Positions 1 to 8,225 of a DNA stretch of 64,000 nucleotides are shown piece by piece (positions within the stretch are counted from its first letter, which is position 1; each line of letters opens with the position of its first letter). Source of the stretch: Vibrio bivalvicida (GTDB lineage Bacteria > Pseudomonadota > Gammaproteobacteria > Enterobacterales > Vibrionaceae); contig NZ_LLEI02000021.1 of NCBI RefSeq assembly GCF_001399455.2, positions 248,001 through 312,000 on the forward strand. The letters run 5' to 3'. The notes under the pieces are model-generated. The model did not search any database. It was not told the origin of the DNA and saw only the letters and a program-made list of their open reading frames with translations. Both the position numbers and the translations under genes were made by a program.

Positions 1-483
1 CCATCTGTTATCGAAATTAATATTGGGTGGACTTTGCCAAGAGCCATATCCCGGCCCTTTGGCTCCGGATGGATTGGCACCTATGGCGAGCCATAGTAAA
101 CCTTCCATGTATGAAGAGGGGCTGACAAAAAAAGTCCGGTCTTGCTCGCTTTTTCCATAAGCTTCTCGCCATGTATTCGGCAACTGATACCAAGTACCTG
201 TATACCAAAGTTTGATAATGTTACGCGCGACGGGACCAAGCTTAGGATCACCAAGGATGTTTTTTCTTACCGCGTCGTTGAAGTCGGCTTCTGTATTGGT
301 TGATTGGTGTATTTTTTCAAACGTCTCTAGCAGGTGTTTAGTGATGTCAGAGCCAGCAATAGTTTGCAAAGTGTGAAGATAATCTTCTACCTGCCCAGTG
401 CCATTGAGTGTAAAGGCATTAAAATCAGTTAACGCCCCTGATAACTCAGTAAACAGAATAATTTGCTTGGTAGTTAAGCTCAT
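1..483 (-). CDS. Sugar dehydrogenase small subunit (FAD-SLDH family), partial
   Basis: Only the first 161 codons are inside the window; the 3' end lies beyond the left edge. The protein opens with LFTELSGALTDF and has KLWYTGTWY at residues 91-99, YMEGLLW at 125-131 and a Pro/Gly-rich stretch NPSGAKGPGYGSW from 137. This pattern fits the small (gamma) subunit of membrane sugar dehydrogenases of the sorbitol/fructose/glucose type. Such subunits normally carry a Tat signal; none is visible from this start. Its ATG overlaps the stop of the ferritin-like gene upstream (ATGA, 480-483), so the two are translationally coupled, and the GMC flavoprotein follows the same operon. The family call is from recognition of the pattern, not from a search. 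Confidence 0.72.
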   Translation of the reverse strand, partial: MSLTTKQIILFTELSGALTDFNAFTLNGTGQVEDYLHTLQTIAGSDITKHLLETFEKIHQSTNTEADFNDAVRKNILGDPKLGPVARNIIKLWYTGTWYQLPNTWREAYGKSEQDRTFFVSPSSYMEGLLWLAIGANPSGAKGPGYGSWQSPPNINFDNRW

Positions 484-1616
484 GAGACGGCCTCTTTAAC
501 ATTGGTTTTCATACTGATGTTTTCCGCAGGAGTAAGGCTCATTTCAAACGTTGGTGCGCCGTTAAAGTGCGTGTGTCCTGGGATTGGGTTTCGAATCAAT
601 TGGGTGGCGTGTTCTTTGAGCCTGAACATGTCGCAAACCGCGCCTAGTAGAAGTGATTGTTCAGAGTTGAACGCTCTGGTTACTAAGACTAAAAACTCTT
701 GGTAGTTTTGGTTAAATTGTTGAGCGGCCTGATGAAGTTCAGATGTTTGAGGGAAATCGGTCATTTTGGGGTTGCTTTTAACCGGGTATACCTTGTCATA
801 GTCGACGTTAAATGCCTCTCCCGTTGGTTTTCCAGGTTGGTCTCCGGGTTGATAATACTGCCCTAGCTTTAGCTGCTCAAAGCGGTAGTAGTGGGAGATT
901 TCCCCCTCTGAGTCAAAAATAGATCCGCCGTGACCTTCTCCCTGCTCTTTTATCAATTCGAGAGCTTGATGCGCAGATGCCAGGTCAACGACTTCTATGA
1001 CTTCACCGCCACCAGAGTAGTAATACTGATTGGAAACTTGCACAACTGGGTCACCAGTAAATATGGTGCTGTTTGTTTGCTGGGCTTGGGCTTCAAGGAA
1101 GTCGATGCCTTCCAAAATAGCATCGTAGAAATCGCCAATACTGTAGAAGCGATAGCTAGGTACTTCGGGGGGAGTAATCGCTTTCAAATTGAACTTACTG
1201 ATGTTCTCGCATTGGCAGCAACCCTTGAGATGGGAAGTGTCGGCTATATCAGCCGGGCGTTTTGAAGGGCGCTCTATATTAAGAAATGTTTCTAGCGTTT
1301 CAGGTGAGAACTTAGCAATAGACACTTGAAAGTCATCTTCTCCATCTGGCAGATAAGTGGGAAAGTCAGGTACAAAGCCTTGTTCGGTTAAATTGGGTCT
1401 TTTCCCAACCGCATTGAGCACATTCGCAGCCAGAGTCATATGCAGCATCTCTTCAACCAGTACAGCGCGAATTGTCGCAGTTGCTTCGATGTTCGTATTT
1501 GGATAAATGCTATACAAAGCGGTTAAATACGGCGGTATGGTTGCGTGTTCAAGTTGAATGGCAGCTTCTAGCATCGCGTGAAGATCGTCTATGGTATTGA
1601 TAATGCGCTTATTCAT
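480..1616 (-). CDS. Ferritin-like domain protein (VioB / iminophenylpyruvate dimer synthase type)
   Basis: About 378 residues. The N-terminal part (residues about 10-75) reads as a ferritin-like helix pair, with LEHATIPPYLTALYS and, further on, EEMLHMTLAANVLNAVG. The E...EH and E..H spacing is the kind that binds a di-metal site. This domain is shared with the iminophenylpyruvate dimer synthases of violacein-type pathways and with many uncharacterised ferritin-like proteins. I chose ATG 1616 over 1625 because AAGGA sits 8 nt upstream of 1616 but touches 1625. The start lies within the end of the GMC gene (8-bp overlap) and the stop overlaps the next ATG, so the three genes form a tight operon. 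Substrate unknown; it may be an accessory or redox partner of the dehydrogenase. Confidence 0.72.
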   Translation of the reverse strand: MNKRIINTIDDLHAMLEAAIQLEHATIPPYLTALYSIYPNTNIEATATIRAVLVEEMLHMTLAANVLNAVGKRPNLTEQGFVPDFPTYLPDGEDDFQVSIAKFSPETLETFLNIERPSKRPADIADTSHLKGCCQCENISKFNLKAITPPEVPSYRFYSIGDFYDAILEGIDFLEAQAQQTNSTIFTGDPVVQVSNQYYYSGGGEVIEVVDLASAHQALELIKEQGEGHGGSIFDSEGEISHYYRFEQLKLGQYYQPGDQPGKPTGEAFNVDYDKVYPVKSNPKMTDFPQTSELHQAAQQFNQNYQEFLVLVTRAFNSEQSLLLGAVCDMFRLKEHATQLIRNPIPGHTHFNGAPTFEMSLTPAENISMKTNVKEAVS

Positions 1617-3531
1617 AACAACCATCCTTAGTCAGTTGGAATTCTGAATCTGAGACAATGTCAATGTTGTATTGGCTTAGTTGGCCGATGATATGCTCGG
1701 TGGTTTTGTAGCAGAGGGCGGCGAGTGTTAGCGTAGTATTGGAGGTGCCAATACTAGGCATACTGCCTGAGCCTATAAGATAGAGGTTGTTGTGATCCCA
1801 TGACTTTTGGTTTGCATCAACGACAGAATTTGTCGAATCTGTGCCCATTATATGTGTGCCAGAGAAATGGTTGCCTCCTCTGAAGTAGTAATCTTCACCT
1901 TGATAGTTGAAGTAGCCGTAGTCCAATGGAGAGTAGCTAGAGTAGTCTTCGGCTCCCAAACGTTGAAAGAATACCTTTGAGGTCTGCCTAGCGTAAGCAA
2001 TGCCAGCTTTGGAGTAATCAGACAAGTTGTAGTTAACGATAGGTCTCATGTTGCCTATTGCATCTTTATAAGCAGGATCAACGGTTACACGGTTACTCTC
2101 ATCGGCAACTTGCTCAACCATATAGGCAAACAGGAGCTGGTTAGAAATACGTTTTACAACACTTTCGCGTAGGTCATGGCCAAACTTGTTTTGGTCGTCA
2201 ACCAATTGTTCGATATCAGTGAATGGAGCGCCAGTTGCCCAACCCCAGCCATCGTTGTGAATATCAATGCCAAATGGCGCTTGTTTGTGGCGAGCGTTAC
2301 CGTGACGAAAATCAGCGACTCCAGACGTACATTTGGTACCGCGCATTGTGCCGGCTGCTTCCGGTAACAAACCCCATGTCAGCAAGTAAGTATGATCCAT
2401 CAGGTTTTTTCCGATCAAGTTACTGGAACTTGGCAAACCAGAAGCGAGCATTAAACGCGCATTTTCGATCGCATTAGTTGCTAGAATAAAGAGTTTGCCG
2501 CTAACTCTCGCTACCGTATGTTCTGGACTTTTTGTTGATAGATAATGCTTGAATTCGATGTGACTGATTGCGTCGTTGTTGCCGGCCACTACTTTACTTG
2601 CGACCGCTTGAGGTAAGAAGTCTAGTCGACCTGTTTGGGCTGCGTCGAGCAGTGTTTTACGCGCATCATACTTAGCTTGCACCGGACAAATCGGCACACA
2701 GTTATTATTGCCCTGGCAACGTCCTCCTTGCTCAACTTGATAACCACTGACTGAGCCTTTGGGTTTGAAGCCAGCGTCATTGTTGTAGTTTTTGTTAGGT
2801 ATCCCATTACGCCCCTGTGGAAAAGGTCTAACTTGGACGCGATGGGTCTCACCATACAGATCAAATTCGCTACCATCGATCCCTTTCGCGACGACCTGAT
2901 CGAGGTAAGATGGAGGTAATCCATGCATCGGATAGACATAGCCTGGCTCATACTTAATACCATAGAAGCCTTGTTCTTCAACATTCGCCGATACCCCGAT
3001 TTCTCGCTCGGCGATACGGTAATAAGGCATCAGGTCGTCATAACTGATGGGCCAGTCTAAGCCGACACCATAGGTACTTTTGAGCGAGAAATCTTCCGGT
3101 AACATGCGCAAAATTTTGGCTTCCCAATGCATTGTTGTGCCACCGGCAACGCGCGTATAAGTGCTATCGAGTGCCAACGGTCCGTTTTGAACCATATAGC
3201 CTTTTTCATCGGGTACGCCGGGCTTGAGTTTACTGACGTCTGTCGAGCGAGGCATACGGGCATTCGGATTGTCTGGATAAGGGGCGTTGTTGTCTTTGGA
3301 AGCGTTAGAGTAGTAGTTGCTTAAGTACTGTTGGAAGCCATGATAGGTGAAATCCTTAGCGGGTCCCGCTTCGAGCATCAGTACCGATAAGCCTTTTTTA
3401 GTGAGTTCTTTTGCCGCAATGGCACCGCTGATACCTGATCCGACTATCACCGCATCATAACGTCCTTCTGTGGACTTTATTACGGCTTGCTCTGCTGTTA
3501 TTGCTTGGACTTTCGTTGTTGGGTCATGCAT
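1609..3531 (-). CDS. GMC family FAD oxidoreductase, sugar/alcohol dehydrogenase large subunit
   Basis: 640 residues. The Rossmann FAD motif GSGISG lies at residues 31-36, and the C-terminal GMC signature HFSGTHIMG (about 555-563) with TSNTTL (about 596-601) supplies the catalytic His and Asn positions. Cys272, Cys278 and Cys282 (C-x5-C-x3-C) match the cysteine cluster that carries a 3Fe-4S centre in FAD glucose and fructose dehydrogenase large subunits. It should oxidise a sugar or polyol and pass electrons to an acceptor other than oxygen. No Tat or Sec signal is visible; the protein starts MHDPTTKVQ. GAGG lies 6 nt before the ATG. First gene of the three-gene minus-strand operon, divergent from the glucoamylase gene. 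Confidence 0.85.
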   Translation of the reverse strand: MHDPTTKVQAITAEQAVIKSTEGRYDAVIVGSGISGAIAAKELTKKGLSVLMLEAGPAKDFTYHGFQQYLSNYYSNASKDNNAPYPDNPNARMPRSTDVSKLKPGVPDEKGYMVQNGPLALDSTYTRVAGGTTMHWEAKILRMLPEDFSLKSTYGVGLDWPISYDDLMPYYRIAEREIGVSANVEEQGFYGIKYEPGYVYPMHGLPPSYLDQVVAKGIDGSEFDLYGETHRVQVRPFPQGRNGIPNKNYNNDAGFKPKGSVSGYQVEQGGRCQGNNNCVPICPVQAKYDARKTLLDAAQTGRLDFLPQAVASKVVAGNNDAISHIEFKHYLSTKSPEHTVARVSGKLFILATNAIENARLMLASGLPSSSNLIGKNLMDHTYLLTWGLLPEAAGTMRGTKCTSGVADFRHGNARHKQAPFGIDIHNDGWGWATGAPFTDIEQLVDDQNKFGHDLRESVVKRISNQLLFAYMVEQVADESNRVTVDPAYKDAIGNMRPIVNYNLSDYSKAGIAYARQTSKVFFQRLGAEDYSSYSPLDYGYFNYQGEDYYFRGGNHFSGTHIMGTDSTNSVVDANQKSWDHNNLYLIGSGSMPSIGTSNTTLTLAALCYKTTEHIIGQLSQYNIDIVSDSEFQLTKDGCYE

Positions 3532-3874
3532 ACAAAACCTCGAATTTTATTTAGCCAACTTGCCATCAGTGTGTGTGGCAAAAATCAGTGTAGCAGCTAA
3601 ATCATTGGGTCAAGGTTAAAATAAGCAACTATATGCATAATTTGTTCTGGCGCAATAACATGAAAAAAAATATCCCAATAAAATCATGCTGATAAAAAAT
3701 AGTTATTTTTTGAATGAGCAGAAAAATAATTTGCGCATATACTTCGGTATGCATCTAGGTGCTTAATTGAGGGTTTGCTAGTGTGGGCTTAACTTTCGCT
3801 AATATCGTAAGTTTTAGTAGTCCAAATATAGGCATATCCAAACAACTAATCTAAACATTATTCGTGGAATTTTT
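3532..3874. other. Divergent intergenic region between GMC operon and glucoamylase
   Basis: 343 bp, A+T-rich, with no convincing reading frame. It must hold the promoters of the two diverging operons. An ATAATTTG element occurs twice (near 3635-3645 and 3726-3734), flanked by ATATGC and GCATAT in opposite orientation, which could be a paired operator. I see no clear -35/-10 pair that I can assign with confidence. Confidence 0.5.
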
Positions 3875-5305
3875 ATGTCAGTTTACAGCAACAACTTAGC
3901 TAAGTTAGATAGCGGCTTAACGGCTCCAGAGCCAGTCAAACCTTTGGAAGAATGGATTGTGACGGCTAGGTCGAACATTCTGAAAAACATGATGGCTAAT
4001 ATCTCTCCAGAAGACGGAGAGCGTGGCTCGGTATTAGCGTCTCCTTCGCGCACTAACCCTGATTATTACTACCACTGGATTCGAGATTCGGCGCGAACCA
4101 TGGCTGAAATAGTCAAACTCAATGGGAGTGATAAAAACCAGTTAAAAGATCGTTACTATCAAATGATGGTTGATTATGTCGAGTTTTCTAAGATCAACCA
4201 AACGACCCCAACACCGAGCAATAGTCCAGGAGAGCCTAAGTTTTATGTCACTGGGCAAGCATTCACTGGTCCATGGGGCCGACCGCAAAATGATGGGCCT
4301 GCACAACGCGCTTTAACCTTGACCCGTTGGGCAAGCATACTCTTAGAAAACAACGAGAAGGGTTACGTATCAAATGTGCTATATGATGGCCAAGAGCCAT
4401 CATTTAGTCTCATCAAGTGCGATCTCGACTTTGTCGCTAACCATTGGCGAGACGCTTGTTTTGACTTATGGGAAGAGGTGGAAGGAAGCCATTTTTATAC
4501 ACGAATGTTGCAGCGTACTGCTTTAAGAGAAGGAGCGGATCTCGCCAATCTATTAAGTGATCCTGGTGCGGCTGACTTCTACAACCAGCAAGCCGAGCTT
4601 ATTGAGCAAGCAATGGAGGAGTTCTGGAGTGAAGAAAAGGGTTATTACCAAGCTACGCTCAATCGAGTCGGCGGATTAGATGGCAAAGTATCTAACCTTG
4701 ATGTGGCAGTCATCCTCGGCTCTTTCCAGTCTCAATCAGCCAGCCATCCATTTTTAGATCCTGACAATGATAAAGTTCTGGCAACTGCCTTCGCGCTGCA
4801 TCAAGCGTTTGAACCTCTTTATCCGATTAATGCGATTGGAAAAACCGCCAATGGTGACCCTGTCGCACCTGGAATAGGTCGCTACCCTGAAGATAAATAT
4901 ACAGGTAGTGGTCCTTTGGGAGAAGCAAACCCTTGGTTCCTGTGTACCGCCGCTCTTGCAGGTACCAGTTATAAAGCTGCTGCACTATTTTCAAAACAAA
5001 AGTGCATTTCGATATCTCAATACAACCTTGAGCAACTGCAACTGGCGGTATCGTATGTTGACCCTAACTTGATCCTAAAAACAGGTGATGAATATGGAGC
5101 CAAAACTAAAGCGTTTAAGACCATTGTCAGTGGCCTTAAAGCATTGGGTGACGCCTATCTAAGACGAGTTCAAATTCATGCAGGTGAGAACGACTCGCTT
5201 TCAGAGCAGTTCAGTCGTTATGACGGCTACATGACTAGTGCTTGTGACTTAACTTGGAGTTATGTGTCCGTTGCTATCACTCTGGACATACGCGACGAGC
5301 TTTAA
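3875..5305 (+). CDS. Glucoamylase, glycoside hydrolase family 15
   Basis: 476 residues, predicted to release glucose from the non-reducing ends of alpha-1,4/1,6 glucans. YYYHWIRDSART at residues 64-75 and DLWEEVEGSHFYT from residue 197 are family GH15 hallmarks; Glu200 matches the catalytic acid of the fungal enzymes. RYPEDKYTG and NPWFLCTAAL near the C-terminal third also resemble the fungal/yeast type. There is no signal peptide and no starch-binding domain, so it is probably cytoplasmic, acting on imported oligosaccharides or glycogen-like polymers. First gene of the plus-strand set with the MBL and decarboxylase genes. Confidence in the enzyme class is high; the physiological substrate is inference. 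Confidence 0.9.
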   Translation: MSVYSNNLAKLDSGLTAPEPVKPLEEWIVTARSNILKNMMANISPEDGERGSVLASPSRTNPDYYYHWIRDSARTMAEIVKLNGSDKNQLKDRYYQMMVDYVEFSKINQTTPTPSNSPGEPKFYVTGQAFTGPWGRPQNDGPAQRALTLTRWASILLENNEKGYVSNVLYDGQEPSFSLIKCDLDFVANHWRDACFDLWEEVEGSHFYTRMLQRTALREGADLANLLSDPGAADFYNQQAELIEQAMEEFWSEEKGYYQATLNRVGGLDGKVSNLDVAVILGSFQSQSASHPFLDPDNDKVLATAFALHQAFEPLYPINAIGKTANGDPVAPGIGRYPEDKYTGSGPLGEANPWFLCTAALAGTSYKAAALFSKQKCISISQYNLEQLQLAVSYVDPNLILKTGDEYGAKTKAFKTIVSGLKALGDAYLRRVQIHAGENDSLSEQFSRYDGYMTSACDLTWSYVSVAITLDIRDEL

Positions 5306-5322
5306 TCTGGCCTAGATTCATT

Positions 5323-5348
5323 TACCCACCTTGTAAATTGGGTGGGTA
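5323..5348 (+). terminator. Hairpin after glucoamylase gene
   Basis: TACCCACC (5323-5330) pairs perfectly with GGTGGGTA (5341-5348) across a 10-nt loop, 18 nt after the glucoamylase stop. There is no T-run, so it may attenuate or stabilise mRNA rather than fully terminate before the MBL gene at 5407. Confidence 0.4.
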
Positions 5349-5406
5349 TATGATCGATAGATGAATTCAGAACTTTTCCTTAAGCGAATTAATGTGAGTC
5401 AATATT

Positions 5407-6240
5407 ATGAGTACCCCGATTACCAGTCCGATAAAAATAATGGTGAAAAATACGGGAGAGGTAAAAGTGCATACTTTTATCTCTTCTTACGAAGGCAACA
5501 ATATTGCTAATGCTACCCACATCATTGAAAGCACCAATATGCTGGTGGTGATTGACGGACAATTTCTGCGACCTTATGCAAAAATGTTCCGTGAATATGC
5601 CGATAGTCTAGGTAAGCCTATCGGGCGTGTTTATTTGTCGCACCGCCATCCAGACCATTGGTTTGGGCTAGGGGATGCATTTGATGATGTTGAAATATAT
5701 GCTCTTCCCGAAACTATCGAGTTCTTAAAAGAACATGGTGAAGCCTCGCGCGAAGACCATATCTCTAAGTTAGGTGCAGATTTAGCACCAGAAAAAGTGG
5801 TGATACCCCAAAATGCTGTCTATCCAGGTTTGCAGGTCGTCGATGGTGTTGAATACGTCATTGAACGTGTGGTTGACACAGAAATCGATTATGCACTGAC
5901 GATTAAATTACCACAGTATGGTGTCTATATTGTTCAAGATTTGTTGTACAGCGGTACGCATCTATATCTCACTCAATACATAGATCATTGGTTAGAGATT
6001 TTGCAGCAAATGTTGATATCGGATTACGAAGTATTTCTCCCTGGGCACGGATTTCCAGCGGATAAGAAAGAAGTGACAGAGAATGCTAAGTACTTGCTTG
6101 CTGCCAAACAGGCCATTGATAACGGCCTGAAAGATGAAGCATTCAAAACCTTTATGCTTTCAAGATTCCCCGAACGAGAGTGCCCTGCCATCTTTGATAT
6201 CTATATTCCGAGATTATTCGATGGTGCGCGTGAGTATTAA
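5407..6240 (+). CDS. MBL-fold metallo-hydrolase
   Basis: 277 residues of the metallo-beta-lactamase fold. The metal motif HRHPDH occupies residues 79-84 (H-x-H-x-D-H), and later VQDLLYSG and LPGHGFP fit the remaining metal ligands of the fold. No signal peptide is present. The exact hydrolytic reaction cannot be read from sequence: lactonases, glyoxalase II-like thioesterases and beta-lactamase-like enzymes share this pattern. A lactonase acting on the aldonolactone made by the neighbouring sugar dehydrogenase is an attractive but unproven idea. It lies 101 bp after the glucoamylase gene and 43 bp before the decarboxylase gene. Confidence 0.8.
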   Translation: MSTPITSPIKIMVKNTGEVKVHTFISSYEGNNIANATHIIESTNMLVVIDGQFLRPYAKMFREYADSLGKPIGRVYLSHRHPDHWFGLGDAFDDVEIYALPETIEFLKEHGEASREDHISKLGADLAPEKVVIPQNAVYPGLQVVDGVEYVIERVVDTEIDYALTIKLPQYGVYIVQDLLYSGTHLYLTQYIDHWLEILQQMLISDYEVFLPGHGFPADKKEVTENAKYLLAAKQAIDNGLKDEAFKTFMLSRFPERECPAIFDIYIPRLFDGAREY

Positions 6241-6283
6241 AAGTAAAAGCGAAGCAACAGACGTCAGCAATAGGTGAAATAGT

Positions 6284-7939
6284 ATGGAAACGAATTATAC
6301 CGTCGGTCAGTATTTGGCAGACAGACTAGAAGAACTGGGTTTGGGGCATTTGTTCTCCATCGCCGGTGATTATACGATCGAGTGGATCAATAATTATATT
6401 GAACCAGGTAACATTGAGTTGATAGAAGAGGTTAATGAACTCAATGCAGGATACGCAGCAGATGGCTACGCGCGTCTCAAAGGAATAGGAGCCATGTGCT
6501 TTACCTATTCGGCGGGAACATTAAGCGCGGTGAATGCGGTTGCGGCTTCCTATGCTGAACGGGTACCTGTTGTGGTGATTAACGGCTCACCAAGTATTGA
6601 AAAACGACTTACTGCGCAGCAAACAGGATTTGTATTTCACCATATGATTAATGGTGAAACGGATTTAAATATTTATCAAAACATAACTGCTGCAGCGGTT
6701 AAGATTGATAATCCTAGTTCAGCGCCAGGGCTGATTGATTACGCGCTCACACAATGTATTTCTGAGAAACGCCCCGCTTATATTGAACTGCTAGAAGACA
6801 TGGTTCAGTTGCCGTGTACTCCACCCGTTGGCAAGCTAACACCAAATAAACCTGTCGCATTGCAAGCGAATGTAGACAGTTCGGTTGCTAAAATTCAGCA
6901 GCAGTTAGTAAGCGCCGCCAAGCCAATTGTCTGGTTAGGAGCCGAAATTGATCGCATGGGGCTCCATCAGCAGGCTAGTCAGTTGATTAAGCAACTTAAT
7001 CTCCCGTATGTGACAGAGCTGGTGAGCAAAGCGGTCGTTTCTGAAGAAGACCCATTATTTGTTGGTGTATTTGATGGCAAAGCGTCATCACAAGTTACGC
7101 AAGATCTGGTCGAGCAATCGGACTTTGTTTTAGCACTTGGGGTATGGCTGTCAGATATCAACTCGCTAGGTGAAAGCGTTGATTACAAAAAAATTGCGTT
7201 GATCTCCTATGATACGGTTAAGTATGCGACTTACTTTATGCCACAAGTCCCGTTGGGCTTCTTTATTGATGGTTTACTTGAGAAAAAAACTAGTTGCTCA
7301 TTTACCGGCGGCATTCCGAAACCTGCTATTGTTGAGGAAAATCAGTTTGTAGGCGCCATTTCTTACCAAGGCTTCTATGAGTTCATTAAAGCCAAACAGT
7401 ACATCAATAACAATACCATTGTCGGCAGCGATGCCAGTCTCAACTTTTTCGGTAGCATGCTACTTGAAGTGGGCGCACCACGAGGTTTCATTGCGCAACC
7501 GACGTATTCATCAATTGGCTATATAGGACCAGCCGCGACGGGGTTGAGCTTGGCAAAAGAAGACCAGCAAAGAGTCATTGTCTTTACTGGAGATGGTGGT
7601 TTTCAAATGACGCCGCAGTGCCTTTCAACTCAAAGCCGATTTAGTCTTAATCCGATCATCTTTGTCATGGATAATGGCGTGTATGGCGTAGAACAGTGGC
7701 TGTACGATGCTGAGGTCTTCTCGGGAGATAGAGACTTCTACGATTCATGTATATTGCATCGGTGGGATTACAGCAAGCTAGCGGAGGTGTTCGGGTGTAG
7801 GGGTTGGCAAGTTGAAACATACGCGGAGCTTGAGTCTGCTATTCTAGGAGCGTTGGAAAATTCAAACGGCCCATCATTGATACAAGTGAAAGTTCCTGCC
7901 AAATCTATTCCTGACAATGCTAAGTGGAAACAAAAATAG
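6284..7939 (+). CDS. Thiamine-diphosphate 2-oxoacid decarboxylase (pyruvate/indolepyruvate decarboxylase family)
   Basis: 551 residues, the usual size for PDC/IpdC enzymes, which convert a 2-oxoacid to an aldehyde and CO2 using ThDP and magnesium. The N-terminal HLFSIAGDYTIEW and NELNAGYAADGYARLKG fit the ThDP pyrimidine domain with its catalytic Glu. The ThDP diphosphate motif begins at GDGGFQMTPQ (436 onward) and closes at MDNGVYGVEQ. Whether pyruvate, phenylpyruvate or indolepyruvate is the substrate cannot be decided by eye. It follows the MBL gene by 43 bp and ends at a terminator, so it is probably the last gene of the operon. Confidence 0.85.
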   Translation: METNYTVGQYLADRLEELGLGHLFSIAGDYTIEWINNYIEPGNIELIEEVNELNAGYAADGYARLKGIGAMCFTYSAGTLSAVNAVAASYAERVPVVVINGSPSIEKRLTAQQTGFVFHHMINGETDLNIYQNITAAAVKIDNPSSAPGLIDYALTQCISEKRPAYIELLEDMVQLPCTPPVGKLTPNKPVALQANVDSSVAKIQQQLVSAAKPIVWLGAEIDRMGLHQQASQLIKQLNLPYVTELVSKAVVSEEDPLFVGVFDGKASSQVTQDLVEQSDFVLALGVWLSDINSLGESVDYKKIALISYDTVKYATYFMPQVPLGFFIDGLLEKKTSCSFTGGIPKPAIVEENQFVGAISYQGFYEFIKAKQYINNNTIVGSDASLNFFGSMLLEVGAPRGFIAQPTYSSIGYIGPAATGLSLAKEDQQRVIVFTGDGGFQMTPQCLSTQSRFSLNPIIFVMDNGVYGVEQWLYDAEVFSGDRDFYDSCILHRWDYSKLAEVFGCRGWQVETYAELESAILGALENSNGPSLIQVKVPAKSIPDNAKWKQK

Positions 7940-7974
7940 CGCTACTCCAAACAGCAAAATCAATAGAATGAATT

Positions 7975-8005
7975 AATAGCTTTCTCAAATGAGGAGGCTA
8001 TTTTT
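7975..8005 (+). terminator. Intrinsic terminator after decarboxylase gene
   Basis: AATAGC (7975-7980) pairs with GCTATT, with an inner TTTCTC/GAGGAG stem containing G-U pairs and loop AAAT, followed by a run of five T. It closes the glucoamylase-MBL-decarboxylase operon. Confidence 0.7.
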
Positions 8006-8092
8006 CATCAGTAACTTTGTTGTCCAAAGACTTACAATTGATTATTAAACTTTGATCTGTTGTCAGGTTTGTAGTTATGAAATTTCCACTTG

Positions 8093-8113
8093 TTACACGG
8101 AAATGGCGTGTAA
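8093..8113. promoter_or_regulatory. Perfect inverted repeat upstream of sphingomyelinase gene
   Basis: TTACACG (8093-8099) and CGTGTAA (8107-8113) form a perfect 7-bp inverted repeat around a 7-nt spacer, about 110 bp before the sphingomyelinase start. The geometry suits a dimeric repressor or activator. No regulator gene is adjacent, so the ligand protein is unknown. Confidence 0.4.
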
Positions 8114-8225
8114 TTCACGATTTTGTATCGACAACCCCTACTATTTTTAATGTCACATATTCATAACATTTATGTAAAGCATATGCTCTAGATTCAAGCC
8201 TTCAAAACAAAACAAGGATAACGTA

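Noticed and set aside
2622..2984. Open frame within the GMC gene in another phase
   Set aside because: It lies entirely within a strongly supported gene, has no ribosome site and resembles no family.
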